A stretch of DNA of 64,000 bases from positions 211,836 through 275,835 of the forward strand of contig BCJX01000020.1 in assembly GCA_001600415.1 (NCBI GenBank), written 5' to 3'. How positions within the stretch are numbered: the first letter of the stretch is position 1; each line of letters starts with the position of its first letter. The DNA is from Pascua guehoae. Its lineage: Eukaryota; Basidiomycota; Tremellomycetes; Trichosporonales; Trichosporonaceae. A program made the translations under genes and the position numbers. Positions 1 to 13,021 of the stretch are shown one piece after another. A model generated the notes under the pieces. It searched no databases. It had not been told where the DNA came from and saw nothing but the letters and a program-made list of their open reading frames with translations.

Positions 1-306
1 CCCACCCAACACCGACCCCCCGCCCCCAACTTTCCCCTCACGGTGCGTCGCGCATTGCCCGCCCATCGCCGCTATCGCCGATCCAGGTGGCCCCGCAACT
101 GCCATCGCATCTCTGACAACCATCTCGCCAAGCCACTCGGCGTCGTTCCGGCCTCTCTGGTCGCCATCCCCAGTATCCACCTCTTGTGTGTCCTCTTACA
201 GCACCACGCGTGCTTCCCTGTGCTCGTCACAGCCACAGGCACCGCGGCAATCCCACACTCGCCGAGGTAATCGCCTAGCAGCTAGCAGCGCGCAACCTGT
301 AACAAG
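1..306. other. Upstream/5' leader region of the ASH-deaminase gene
   Basis: C-rich and CT-rich sequence before the ATG at 307. No convincing gene is seen, and the small ORFs here have no coding signature. It probably holds the promoter and 5' leader of the following gene. Confidence 0.4.
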
Positions 307-3300
307 ATGTCGCCGCGTCGCCAATCCCCGACCGCTGGTAGCAGCACCGGTGCCGACGTACCCATGAGGAGCGCGACGAGGACGCCCGCTAATGTCGGCG
401 GCGGCGCCGGCACGAGCCAGTCGGCGCCAGCTGCTTCCACTCCGATTCCCATCGACGCCCCTACCCACAACAGCCGCACTGAGCCAGTCCAGCAACTAGC
501 TCCACGTAATAGCAACGGCAACGGTAACGGCAACGGCAACGGCGGCCACGTTGCTAGCTCTGCTAGCAGCAGTAGTCATGGAGCGCGGAGCCCGACAGGT
601 ACCGCGACATACCCATCACTCGCGTCGCGTCTCGCGGCTCAGGACCAGCTCATCCAGCTCACCGACGTCCAGAGCGGCTGGATCCATCTCCAGTCCACAT
701 ACCTCGACACGGCGGGTGGCGCCCGGCGTGTACGCCCCTTTGGGCTACGCAACGTCTCGGCGACCCCAGTCGACGTCGAGGTTGCCTCGGACCTCGGCAT
801 GCAGGTTGTGTTCTGGGCCGACGACGAGACTGCCGACGCTGCCAACGAACCACCAGAAAAGGATTCAGCGTCGGCCGACTCGGCATCGTCAACGTCGCTA
901 TCTACGTCGAGCTCGCCCGGAGCACCCGTTGTCAACCTCTGCATCCCTCCAGGCGACACTGCGACCGTCTTCCTTGCGTTCCAGCCCTCGACATCCCAAC
1001 CCTCGACGCCCGGCGTGGCCACCCCTGATAGCGATGGAGGGTTTACTCCACGAGTCGCACCCACCACTTCCGCTTCCGAGCTCTCCCCAGTCCCTGGCAC
1101 GCGGCTCCCCTCTGCGGCGACCGCTGCGCACGGCACAAGTATCCTGTCGGATCCAGGGTCGTCTCTGTCGGCCTCGACCTCGGTATCTGCATCAGGAACG
1201 AGCTTATCTGGTGGTGCAGTGTCTGGCAGCTCGCGTGACCGTGACGCGGCTGCGCCGACACGCCGATCCGACCTTGTGCACCGCTCGTTCTCGGTCCACG
1301 GCTCTGTGGTCGTCCACGCCACAGCACACACGGCGCTGCCAAACGACGTGCTCACCGCCCCGCGCCACCAGAATGTCACACTTCCCTTTTTCGCCTCGGT
1401 GTGCCGATCTCTGTTTTCGGCTGCAGTCATTGATCCAGCCACCGGCCTGGTATCTGGCTCGCAGATTTCCAGCGGCGAGCTCGTCATTGACTTTGGAACA
1501 GACAATGCCGTGGGGACCGAAGTCCACCGGGACATTTTGATCGTCAACCGCTCAGAGATTGATCTGGTGTGGAATACGGCCGTCCTCAACTGCCGTTTCA
1601 AGGACAGTGTGTGGTTTTCGTTACGTGACCTCGACTCGGAAAACGTCTTTGGCGTCGATACCAGTGCCGAGCCTGTCCCGCTCCCAGCGCTGTCGTCGCG
1701 CCATCTCCGCCTCGCCCTCCGTGCCACGTCCCCGATTACCGACTTTGACTTTGACTTTGTCATTTCCAACATGAACCAGTCGGGCAACGTGGTGACATGC
1801 CGCGCCGTCGGGTCGTGCCAGTCGACCACAAGTGGTGACACACTGCGCATCCTCAGCGGCTCTGCACTCGACTTTGGGCAAATCCCAGATGGGACGTGGG
1901 CGAAAAAGCTTCTCGTCGCCAAGAATGTGGGCGACCGTCCGATTGATGTGCACTTTTCCGCCACACCAGGGTACGAGGTCGTCTTCCGCCTCGCTGGTGT
2001 CGCGGGAGAGGATATCGACGAGGACGTACCGGCCCGCACTCCGGCACCACATAAGCGTGCAGAAGCCCTCTCGCGCACGTCTACGCGTGACGGTTCTGTG
2101 CGTGGGCGTGACGCTTCGTTTGGCAGCAGGTATTCAGACTCGGGGTTCGGCAACCGCCTGGAAGTTGTTTCATCCGGTACTGTTGCTAGTGCACAGCGCT
2201 CGCAGCCCACCCTCTCTGAAGCCGGCTCGGCTATTGAGACGGAAGAGTTGTTATCGGGCCCAGCTTCGACGAGCGATCGTGACAGCTCTATGCCACCGTC
2301 GCGGCCCCTGTCGCGCGTCACCTCGCGTTCGTCGAGTTACCGGCCGTCCCAGAATGATGGCGACTCGGACGACGACCGCGAGCCCATGTTGTTGACCGGT
2401 GCCACCGACCAGCCGCAGTCACAAGCAGAGCGGCCGTCAGATAACCTCGGCGACCGCGATATTCCCAACCAGATCGAAGAGCTCACCATGCGTCCAGGAA
2501 CAGAGTACCGCGTCTTTGCCATGTACCGCCCAGCACGCGACCTGACCAATGCTCCCGAGGTCGCCGGCGCGCTGCGCCCATCGACGTTCAAGGTCTATCT
2601 CGACTCGGCGCCGAGCGCGCAGCGGTCACGACCAGTGTCCCGCTCACGCAAGGCGGTGCACTGCACTGCCGAGTCGTGCACGTCGATCATTGCCATTCCC
2701 ACTGGCCACCTCATCGACTTTGGCGAGGTCACGGTCGGCGCTTCCAAGAGCACCACCATTGAGATTCAAAACCTCTCGGCTCTGTCTGCGCGCGTTGAGA
2801 TTGCTGCCATTTCAAAAGTGCTCAACACCAACCGCAACGTCATTGTTATTCCCCCGTACGAGACGGTCAACGAGCGCATTGATTTCTTCCCACGACGCAT
2901 CAACGACCGGTACGAAAAGCAGGTGTTTGTGCGCAACCACCTCAACCGCACAAACAACCAGCTTATCGAGGTGCATTCAAAGAATGTCGACGGTGAGTTA
3001 AGATCGGTGTATCTGGGCTAACCCGCAGTGTACAATGTAACGCTCCACTCGCACCTGTATCGCATTCTCACCCCGTCGGGAAGAAACTTTGTCGACTTTG
3101 GCTCGGTGGTTGTAAACTCGCCTTCGGTCCGCACTGTCCAGTTTCAAAACCTCACCCACAAGCCGCTCACACTCGACCTCTCGGCGTCGCAGCCAGAGGA
3201 TGTTGACATGTACATCAAGGAGAGCGACGCGCCCCCTGCGTGCCCGACAAGGCCGCTCGTCTCAAAGTATCCTCCCATCGACGAGATGCGCACAGAGCGT

Positions 3301-6033
3301 CCCACAAACGGCAGCATGAAGGAACGGTTTGTCGAGTCGCTGCAAGAAAAGGACCAGGGGTCGGAGAGCAAGCCGCCCGCAAAACACAAGTCTCGCGACA
3401 AGAGCGTGACTCGCCGTGCAAAGGACGAGGACAAGGCCTCGCTGGGCGCGTCGCTCGTCGCCGCCATCAAGCGTGGGGGCCGAGGTCGTCCGGTGCAGCT
3501 CTACCGCAACGCAGTCGTGTTCAAGGACCGCTCGCTGCTCGACAGCAACGAGTACCTCGATCTCGCCAGCGGCCCACCCATTGCTGCGCATCGTGGTACG
3601 GTCCACTCGAAGCGGATCCACGTGCTCGAGACGATTGCACAAGAGGACAAGTCGCTCCTCTCGGGCCAGCATCCCAAGGTGCTCAAGCTCGACTTTGCGG
3701 CGAGCGCAAAGTCAAACGGCCTCATGAGCAAGGAGCTGCGCGACGGCAAGCTCAAGAAGATGAAGTCGACCAGGCGCGCCGACCGGGACCACCCCACGAC
3801 ACCCGTCAAGGGTAACGGTGTCCCCAGAGTTGAGCCACCGAGCCCGACCCAGACGCAGACACCGATCACCAAGGGTTCCCAGTTGCTCAAGTCGGGAAGC
3901 ATAAAGTCGCCTGCGCTCACGGGCAAGCGTGCCGAGCTCAAGATGGACCCTACGACGGTCAACGACGTGACCAAGCTCACACCCGACGAGCTCATCCTTG
4001 CTCTTGAAGACCACGACGCTCGCCGCTCTCAATCGGCCGTGACGCACTTTTCTCCAGAAGAAGAGGAGCAGTATGTGCGGCGTCTCATTTCGCTACGCAA
4101 GGAGCTGCAAAACGCCATTTCGAGCGGCAAGTTTGTGCATGCGCGCACCTTGACTGTGCCTCCAGGCTCGTCGCGCCAGCTGGTGGTCGTCATGACGCCC
4201 AACGGCTCGACGCGCCCCCACATCACTACTCGCGCCAAGCGCTCTGAATCGCGCATCTACATCAAGCTGCTCGAGTATGACCAGTCGCTCCTGAGCAAGG
4301 CGGTCGGGCCGCACCGCGACCTGTCCGAGCTGCCCGTACGCGACCTGGTGATCCGGTCGTCGTGTGTGCGCTCTGTGCTCGAGGTGCAGCAGTCGTCGAT
4401 CAACTTTGGCACCTGTGAGCGTGGCGAGGTCAAGTCGCGCACGATTGTCATCCACAACAAGAGCGACTGCCCTGGCGTGTTCCGGATGCGTACGTCTGGC
4501 TCGATTGCGTCTGGCAACCTCAAACTCGGATTGGGCCGGTATGGCGTCGTTTCGGCGTTTGGCCGGAAAGAGGTGGCGTCATTTTCGTTTATACCATCCA
4601 TGGTGGGCAACTTTCAGGAGACGATTGTGGTTGAAAACGTCCTCGACTCTTTCAACGACCAAAACGTTCTTGTAAAGGCGACTGTACGCAAGATGCCCGC
4701 ATTCAGCCTCGACGTGACAAAGCTCGACATTGCGCCCAGTACGGCGGGTGCATGGCCCTCGGCGGCTGGGTTTGTGCTCACCAATACGTCCAAGACGGAA
4801 CGCACGTTTATCATTGAAGCCGCCGAGACGGCCAACACTGCGTTTGCCGAACTGTCTCTCTCGCGCGACGAAAAGGACGCCGGGCAGGCGCTGTCCAAGG
4901 GCGAAGAGGAAGAGGTCGAGGCCATTCTGCAAAAGCTCAAGATTGCGCGCAGGAAAAATAAGCCCGACAAGATTGCAAAGTACGAAAAGCGTCTTGGCGA
5001 GCTGGGTGTCGTCACTGCGCCTCCCGAGGATGCCGCCGCGTCGGCGGCGACGACGCCGGTACCGTCCCCACCACTGGACGACGCGGCTGTGTCTGGCACC
5101 GTGACACCTGGCGAGGTTGCCTCTTCGCCGACGATTGCAGTCACGCTGCAGGCGAGCAAAAAGGCAAAGATTCTCGTAAACCTCGTCTCTCGCGACGGCA
5201 AGGAGGCGTTTTCGTCCACCATCAAGGTGTTTGAGCGCAAGAATACGGACGAGACGGTCACGATTGATGTGACTGCGTCGCCAGAGCCCGAGGCAGTGTC
5301 GCCTGCGCCAACGCCGGTTCCAGAGGGTGAGCCATCTGACATTTGGCTCCAGTTTGATGCTGACTGGACAGACCCACTCAACCTTGCCATCATGCGGCAC
5401 TGCCTCGAGCTCACGCTCGAGTGCCCCGTGTCGCCGACCGCGTTCTGCGTGGGCTCTACGCTCTTCCTCCCTGCGTCGTCGCGGCTGTTCCCGACTCTCC
5501 GCTCGCGTTTCCCCGTCTTTTCGCACCCAGTGACGGGCAAGGCAGCGGGTCTCGTCCTCGCCGACGGCTACAGCCGCCAGATTCCAGGCAACACGCATGC
5601 CGAGGCCAACGCACTCGCCAACTTCCGCGAGCGCATGGTCGAGCTCGAAGAGGCGGAAGAGGAGCGTGCAAAGGCCGATACGAGCGTTGGCGCCGACGTC
5701 GGGAGCCCAAGCCCGAGCCCTGGCCCGCTTGCTTCTTCGTCGGCGCCTCTGGCCCCGGTCGACCCACCGCTCCCCACACCCGAGGTGATCCTCGCGCAGG
5801 CGGTCTGCTTTGCGACCATGGAACCGTGCAGTGTGCGCACCTCGGGCGGCCCGAGCTGTGCCCTCGAGCTCGTGCGCGCCCACGTCCACGCCGTCTACCT
5901 CGGCGTCGAGGAGCCGCCCGACTTTGTCCAGTGCGAGGGCGTGCGGATCCTCGAGCAGGGCGGCGTCGAGGTGCGCCGCGTGGTGGGTCTCGAGGACGAG
6001 TGTCTGCGTGCGGCCCGGCGTGGGAGGAACTGA
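307..6033 (+). CDS. Large ASH/HYDIN-like protein with C-terminal Rib2-type (DRAP) deaminase domain
   Basis: Two exons, 307-2992 and 3029-6033, are joined across a 36-base intron (GTGAGT...CCGCAG) that keeps frame, giving about 1,896 residues. The N-terminal 120 residues are low-complexity (Asn-Gly and Ser runs). Several beta-rich modules of the type RPFGLRNVSATPVDVEV, IDFGEVTVGASKSTTIEIQN and INFGTCERGEVKSRTIVIHN look like MSP/ASH/HYDIN immunoglobulin-like repeats, found elsewhere in centrosomal, ciliary and trafficking scaffolds. Residues about 1666-1896 read as a CMP/dCMP-type deaminase closest to fungal Rib2: GYSRQIPGNTHAEANAL supplies the zinc His and catalytic Glu (near 1752), and MEPCSVRTSGGPSC supplies the two zinc Cys (1829, 1839). 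Rib2-type deaminases act in riboflavin synthesis. The fusion is direct because one open frame spans both parts. Whether one polypeptide does both jobs, or the deaminase is released or separately started, cannot be told. The deaminase call is firm; the ASH call is by pattern. Confidence 0.8.
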
Positions 6034-6384
6034 GGAGCGCGAACAGTAGTAGCCACGCGAGCTGCGAACGATTCCAACGAGGAGGAAACGAAACTACAGA
6101 GTAGAGAAGAGACCAGAGTAGAGAAGAGAAGCGCGAGGGCGCGCTGCGCCTCGCATGTCGGGATCCATCTACCATACCACTCGCCCAGTTGCGTGTTTTT
6201 GATATCCACCCCCATCCTATCCCCATCCCCCACCACCTCACCCACCCATCCGTCGTCTTCCAGCACCTGCACTCCACCACTTTGCTTCCACCATGACGAG
6301 CGTGTCTGTATGCATATGATAATGGCTGTTGATGTGTCGGGATGATGCCGGGATGATGTCGGGATGCCTGTCAAGGCAGCCAGC

Positions 6385-6461
6385 AGAAGAGGTTTAGAAT
6401 GAGAAGAGGGTTAGAATGAGAAGAGGTTTAGAACGAGAAGAGGTTTAGAACGAGAAGAGGC
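6385..6461. repeat. 17-base tandem repeat (about 4.5 copies)
   Basis: Imperfect head-to-tail copies of AGAAGAGGTTTAGAAYG are read directly from the sequence. Confidence 0.85.
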
Positions 6462-7448
6462 TTGTTGCTGCCCCTGCATGTTGCAATGTTACAGTCTGAC
6501 TCTGAGGCCAGGACCCAGGCTCCTGCGGCTGTGACATGTGGGCGTGGACGTGGTCTGTGCAGTCGTCGAGCTCTGCAACACGCAACATGCAACATGCAAC
6601 AAGTCTGTTGCACACTCACCCATCCCATCCCATTTTGCGTCTCACATGCCACTACTGTCCCTCGTGCATCGTCTTGCATCCAGACTCGAGACGTCTCCAG
6701 TCTCTGCGCGTTCCGACAACGCGCCCACCGCGCCCACCGGTTGCCCAATCCCCGAACCTTGACCAATCAGCACGCTCTCCAGCTAAGGGAAGGAATGTTG
6801 TAGCCCCTAGCGCGTGGGAATTTGCTCCCGCATCAACGGTCGTGGCAGACTCGCCGTGCCGCGTGCCGGCTCTGGGCAGGCGCGCGTCCAGGGAAGGTCC
6901 ATCCAACGGGGTCAAAAGCGAGCAAAGGTCGAGCGGAAGTTGCCACCGCCAGGCCCAGGGCCCACGATCACGCACCCAGCGACAGTCGCCCAGTCACTTT
7001 GCACCCAGTCTCTACTCTACCGTAGTCCAGTCTGGTCGCGCACTGCACTGCACTCGACCATCGCCGCCACCCCCGGCAAGCACACGCCTGCCCCTGGACC
7101 ACTCACTGCCACTGCCACGCCCAATCCACCACGGCCACCACGAACCCACCTGCCACCTGCCACCTACCGTACCACCCCGACTTTGATTGTCCACTTGCAA
7201 CAGCACCCCAACCCCTCTCGACACCCGACACCCACCCCGACCACCCCCAGAGTCTCTGACGTCGACCAAAGGCGCGACGACGCGCTCCTATCCTCTGTGC
7301 GTACTGTTCGTTTGCCTTGCCTTGCCTTGCGTTGGGCTGGGTGCTGCGTTGGGTTGGGTCGGGTTGGGTGCTTCGGGCTCGGCGTGTGCTTCGCCAGGCT
7401 GTGCTTGGCGGACGCGAGCACCTCCACGCGGAGCATGCCTCCTCGTAC

Positions 7449-7640
7449 CCTCTACCTCCTGCCTCCTACCTCCTACCTCCTACCTCCTACCTCCTACCTC
7501 CTACCTCCTACCTCCTACCTCCTACCTCCTACCTCGTGCCTCCTACCTCCTACCTCGTGCCTCCTACCTCCTACTTTCCTCCCTCCATCTACCTCCTCCT
7601 ACCTGCGCTCTCTACGTCCTGCCTCCTACCTCTACCTCCC
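7449..7640. repeat. CTACCTC heptamer minisatellite
   Basis: A run of TACCTCC heptamers, with a few GTGCCTCC variants and a degenerate 3' end, lies about 190-380 bases upstream of the PBP1 start codon. Confidence 0.85.
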
Positions 7641-7826
7641 ACACGTACGCCGACGTACCCGCCCAACCCCCGCCGCATCGCCCCCACCGCCCCCCTCCTC
7701 AACTCGCCCACGGCCTCCACCACTCCCACGCCTAGCGCCCCCTCACCTCACCTCACCCCGCCTGCACCTCACCTCACCCCGCCTGCACCCCACCCAACCC
7801 GCCCGCTCACACACAGCACTGCCACC

Positions 7827-10800
7827 ATGACCTCGATGCGCGGACGCGGGCGCGGCGCACGCGGTGGGCCCGTCGGCGACTCGTACAGGTGAGTTCGGTT
7901 CCCCCAGCCGCCGCCGCGGAGCGGTGCAGCGGCGGCGTGCAGCGGTGTGCATCGGCGTGTGCATTGTGCAGTGTGTGCAGTGTGTGCAGTGTGTGCAGTG
8001 TGTGCAGTGTGTTGTGCTGTGTGCCGTGCGTCGAGTCATGCTTGGGCGGTGTCTGTGCCGTGCCCCCACTGCCGTGCTCCGCGGTGCTTCGTCATGTTCG
8101 GCTGTCCTTTGTGATGTGCTGTGCCCGGGACAGGCCCCGAGTGAGACTGCGGGTGCGTCGTGGCCGACGACACCGGCGTGCGGCGTGCGTGCGGACCGGT
8201 GTCCGTGTCGTCCGAGGTCCGAGCTCGCGGCCGCGCCACGACGACCACGCCCGCCAAGCCGGACACCCCCGTCCCCCCNCCCCGCCTCCACGCCCCCCAC
8301 GGTCACGGCCACGCCCCCCCGAGGTGTGGGGTCGTGTGCTGCGCATTATCCGAGGTGCACGGCCGCGGACAGGCCCGACAGACGTCCCGGCCTGTCCGGC
8401 TGCGCCACGTCCCAGTCTCTACGTACTAGGACTCGGACTCGGACTCGGACTCGGACTCGGACTCGGACTGCGGCCGGACGCGAACAGCACGGTTGGCGGG
8501 TAGCCCGCACCGCCGCTCTGTGTCCGTGCACTCCCCACGGCTTGCTGGGATCTCGGGCCTAGCACGGCGATGGGACACGATCCGCGCCCCCGCTTGCACT
8601 CGGCTGTGCTCGTGCTTCGCGGGTGCTGCTTCGTTCGTTCGGCTCGCTCGGGCACAGCTCGCGAAACCTCGCGTCTCCGCCTGCTTCTGCACCCCCTGGC
8701 CGTGTTCACTGCTGGACGGCAGATGGTACCCACCCACCGCCCGAACCACTGCACTTCACGCGGCACTGCGCGGCTCCAACTGGACATGCTGGACAGTGCG
8801 CGTGTCGCGTGCACGGCCGCGAGCGTGGCATCTGGGCATCTGGGCATGTGTGGCGGGCGTGTGGCGTTTGTTCGTGTTTGGTGCCTATTGTCTTGTGGCG
8901 CATGTTGGGAACTGTGCCACTGCGTCCCCTCGGCTTGTTACTCTGGCTCCCTTACTCTGGCTCCCTCACTCTGAAGCAATGTCCCCCATTGCAATGTCCC
9001 TCCATTCCCTGTGATCTGCACTTGCACTCCCACTCGTGCATTGCAGCACACAAGAGGTGTCTCCTGCTGTCTGCCCATACACTATGTCTGCTCCAGCACG
9101 CACCGTTCAGCACACACACCGTTCAGCTGGTACCATTCAGCTGGTAACATTCAGCACGCACACCTGCAACACCTGCACCCTGCACACTCACCTGCACCTG
9201 CACACGCGCACCGCACACCTGCACCCCCCCCCTTCCTCCACCCCCCAAACACCCCCACTCACACCACAGGCGCGGCTCGTGGCGCGGTGGCCCGCCGGGC
9301 TCGGCGGGGTACAACCGCACCCCCGCGCGCGCAGAGTACGTCTCCCGCGGCGGCCACGCCGCTTCTGCTGACAGTGCCAGGGCCAAGCCCGAGGAAAAGG
9401 CCAAAGGTGAGTAGAGAGCGGGCGGCAGAGTATGGGCGATCTGTGCTGGGCAAGATGGTTTCATGGGTGGTATCATGGGCGAGGTGGTATCATGGGCGGC
9501 TTGGCTTCTACCGGTAACGGGTGGTTGGGCGATCTACCCGGCTCCATGGCGATCGGGGAGGGCTTCTGCCGTGACATCAGCGTGACTCATACCGTCCTGT
9601 GGTCGTGATGTGGTGGAGCACCAACATCAAGTGTAGCGATTCCCGACGCCTACACCCACTCCCCACCCCCAACCCCGCACCCTTCCCCTAACCCACCCTA
9701 ACGCCAGGCTTCCAAACCGACACGGACATTTCGGCAGCGACGCGCACCAGCGAGCGCGAGCTCAAGCCATGGAACCCGGACGAGCACGCCAACAGCGGGG
9801 CGACGGCCAACGGCGGCGGCACTACCAGCACCGCCGGGTCGGCCAGCGCGCTGCGTGACGCGTTGACGTTTGGTGCTGGCATGAGCTCGACGCCGTGGGA
9901 CCAGTTTGACACCAACGAGCGCCTCTTTGGTGTAAAGACGACGTATGAAGAGGAAATCTACACCACAAAGCTTGACCGCTCGGCACCAGACTACAAGAAG
10001 CGCGAGCGCGATGCCGACCGCCAGGCGACTGAGATTCTCACGGTGAGCTATAGCATGCTAGACGCGACTAACCTCGCAGAAACCGTCCAACAACCCGCAC
10101 GTTGCAGAGGAGCGCAACCACTCCACGCCTCCTGGCGGCGATGGCAAGGACGAGGAGGAAAAGTACTCTGGCGTTGTGCGCAACCCGAACGCATATGTGC
10201 CTCCGGGCGCGCGCAAGACGGGTGGTGCGCCTTCTCGCAAGGACACTCCGGCCAAGGACGCAAAGGAGGCGGCCCCCGCTGCTCGCGCGGCGGCCCCGCC
10301 CGCCACCGTCACGACGCCAGTCCCTATGCCTCCTGTCGCGGCGCCGGCGCCAAAGTCGAACGGCCCCTCTGCGTCGTCCATCGGTCCGCCCCTTGCAAAG
10401 GAATCTGACAAGAAGCCTGCTCGCGCTCCGTCCCCGATCCCAGGCCCAGGCGCGCGCTCGTCGGCCGATCCCGCCGTGGACCCTGCGATTGCGTCGCTCG
10501 GCCCGCCCCCGGCTCCGACCATGACCCGCAGCACCAGCTCGGTCCCGCCCGCACAGGCCAATGGCGGCGACGGCACTGCGCCCACTGCTCTTCCCCCGAT
10601 TGGCGCGGCAGTCAACCAGGCGCGCGAGTTTGTCGAGAGCGAGCGTCAGCGTGTGGTGGCGCGCAAGCAGTCGCTCGTCAAGAATGAGCGCGCGCACGTC
10701 TTTGCGGATCTCAAGGCTTGGCAGACAAAGTTTAGCGTGCCGCTTCCGCTGCCCAAGGACATTCTGCCAATCCTCGCAAAGGACGAGGGCAAGCAAAAGG

Positions 10801-12309
10801 AAATCGAGGCAAAGGCCGACAAGGCACTGCACGAGATCAAGTCCAAGTCGCCCCAAAAGACGCCCACCCCGCTGACGCCCGAGGCGGCCCGCCCCTTGCC
10901 CAAGAAGATTCCCATGAAGATTCCAGAGATTCCGCCCTTCCGCAAAAAGGTGCCTCCCGCCGTGCCCGTCCCGGAGACGGCTGCACAGAACATTACCCTC
11001 GTCACGTCGCCCACGCCGTCCAACACGTCCATTACCTCGGGCGCCACGCATGCAAAGCTGAACCCCAACGCGTCGGCGTTTGTCTTCAAGCCCAACCCGT
11101 CTGCCGTCGCGTTCAAGCCAGCTGCCGGAGGCTCGGGAGGTGCGTCGCTCGCGCCCGCTCCTCCCACCGCCATTGAATCGTCTGTCAACTCGCCGGCGTC
11201 TCGCACCGGCCCACTCCCTGGGCCGTCGACTGCCGTCTCGCCCGTCGCGCCCTCGGCAGCCATGGTCTCGTCTCCCATCCCCGCCCACGCCTCTGCACCC
11301 GCGGCACCCAAGAACCCGTTCTACCGCGACGGCCCGCCCAAGCGGATATCCGTCAACCCCCGCGACGACTTCAACCCCTTCAAGCACTCGCAGGTGCCGT
11401 CGGCGTCGACCGTCGCGCCCCAGTGGCCGTACACGGGCCGGCGTTCGAGCCTCGTGTTTGGCGGCGCAGGCGCACCCATGCCCCACGCCATGATGAACGC
11501 CAACAGCACCGGCGGCGGCTTTGACGATGAGGGCGCAAGCTCGCCCCACCCGAGCCACCAGCCTGCACCCCCGCACATGGTCCCGCCCCCCAACCTCATG
11601 CAGTTTTACCGCTACCAGCCCGGACCCCCCAACATGCAGCCCAACATGATGGGACCCATGTTTGGCCACGCACCCGCGTTCATGCCCCCGCAGATGACAC
11701 ATTCGCCTTCGCACATGCAGCCGCCGCCGGGGAATGGGAGTGAGTCCACGCAAAGCTGCCCGCGCGAAAGCGTGGGCTGCGAGCACATGCGTTGTCCACC
11801 ATAACCCCCTCATCCCCCCGTCCACAACCACTAACAATCCCAGTGCCAATGTACTTCCCCAACAACATTCCACCCAACGCCCACTTCATCCCCCCGCAGA
11901 TGCAGTTCCACCCCAACGGGCCTGGGCGGCCTGGACCCGGCGGGCCCATGTTCTATCCGGGGCAGATGTCGCCGCACCAGGCGCCGCAGAGTGAGTCGAG
12001 CGACGAGCACCACGCAGTGGTGCGAGTTGCGCAGTGAGGTGGGGTACGATAGGGCAGAAGCCGTGGCCGTAACGTGGGACGCGATGGGGTGTGACCTGCG
12101 TATATGGTCCCAAGCACCCCCCTGCTTCTCTTCCCCCGCCCTAGCATCACTCCCACCCACACTGCCTGCCACCCTTTGCCCATTGCTAACAACCAGTGCA
12201 ACCCCAGATGTCATTCCAGGGCCAGCCGACGCCGCCCCAGCCCCACTTCCAGCAGCCATTACCCGCCCAGGGACCGCCGCCACCCTTTGAGGGCTCGCCG
12301 GCGCCGTAG
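7827..12309 (+). CDS. PBP1: Ataxin-2/Pbp1 homologue (LsmAD and PAM2, no visible SM-ATX)
   Basis: Six exons can be joined in frame: 7827-7888, 9270-9406, 9708-10042, 10080-11739, 11844-11990 and 12197-12309 (817 residues). Ataxin-2/Pbp1 proteins bind poly(A)-binding protein and act in stress granules, mRNA stability and TOR signalling. The N-terminus is RGG-rich ([12 protein letters not shown]). The stretch FQTDTDISA...ELKPW, which in the family follows the SM-ATX fold, is followed by an LsmAD domain (residues about 130-178, [20 protein letters not shown]). A PAM2 motif, [13 protein letters not shown], lies near residue 504, and the C-terminus is Pro/Met/Gln-rich. Only 67 residues precede the LsmAD linker, so the SM-ATX domain is missing. 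Introns 1 and 2 (1,381 and 301 bases) are unusually long for this window, and I found no Lsm-like coding in them. Exon joints are inferred from splice signals and frame. Confidence 0.85.
7967..8016. repeat. GTGTGTGCAG tandem repeat in PBP1 intron 1
   Basis: About five 10-base copies lie inside the first intron. Confidence 0.8.
8428..8469. repeat. GGACTC hexamer microsatellite in PBP1 intron 1
   Basis: About seven perfect hexamers lie inside the first intron. If translated, the hexamer would give Asp-Ser or Leu-Gly type dipeptides on some strands, but no coding context supports that. Confidence 0.85.
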
Positions 12310-13021
12310 CGTACGCAAGTCGTAGGCAGGCCGTAGGGAATGGAATAGCGGGTGGAAGGGGCGCGAAAGTGCGCGGATGAAGCGGGGAGGAAGGAGGCGG
12401 AGGCCACGATGCGAGGAGTGAGGATGGGGGGATATAGGGGATGCATCGATGAAGCAGCGCGTGAGAGTGGTGCGTGGTAGAGTGGTATAATCTGGGACAC
12501 AGTGGGCAAGATTAGGCTGGCAAGACGGTGCTGGAAACGACGATGCTGGAAACGGGGGTGCAGTCGGCCAAACTGTGCTGTGACTGAAGGAGCAGTGTCA
12601 GGGCGTCGGGGATGATGAGAGCAGGCCAGAAGACGGCTACGCCAGAATGAGATGGACATGACACAAGAATGGAGCAGCATGGCAACGGGCGCGAGTGGAT
12701 ATGATCATTCGCGATCGGAGGACTGGGGCCAAGCGCAACTACCAAACCCGCCTCACGCTCGAGCACACCTCGGGTCATCCTCGCCCACCAGCACCGCAAA
12801 GTACCCAGTATGCAGCGCCGTATGCAGCGCAGTACACAGCACAGCAACACAGCATCCGGCACACAGCACAGCACAACACTCAGCACAGTACACAGCACAC
12901 AGCACACATCACAGCGCACAAGCAGTAGCATTCCAAACTGCGACCAGGTCATACATCTAAGGCGAGCCGCGGTGCACGAGGCGGTATTCGGAAAGACATT
13001 AGACAAATTGGACGGGACAAA
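12310..13021. other. Convergent 3' region between PBP1 and the CYSTM gene
   Basis: No gene is seen. At 12795-12925 there is a degenerate CA/GCA-rich stretch made of CAGCACA-like words. The two flanking genes end towards each other here. Confidence 0.5.

Larger units (their letters stand above)
6034..7826. other. Intergenic region with minisatellites, upstream of PBP1
   Basis: No gene is supported in these 1.8 kb. The first part is the 3' flank of the upstream gene. A 17-base tandem repeat lies at about 6385-6461, and a CTACCTC array sits at 7449-7640. The last 90 bases contain two copies of a CACCTCACCCCGCCTG-like unit just before the PBP1 start, so the leader of PBP1 is strongly pyrimidine-rich. 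Confidence 0.5.

Noticed and set aside
639..2321. 560-codon minus-strand ORF opposite the ASH-deaminase gene
   Set aside because: Antisense shadow of a GC-rich coding frame. The plus strand shows recognisable domains and the minus does not.
10068..11873. 601-codon minus-strand ORF opposite PBP1
   Set aside because: Arg/Gly/His-rich mirror of a Pro/Ala-rich coding region; no family and no splice context.
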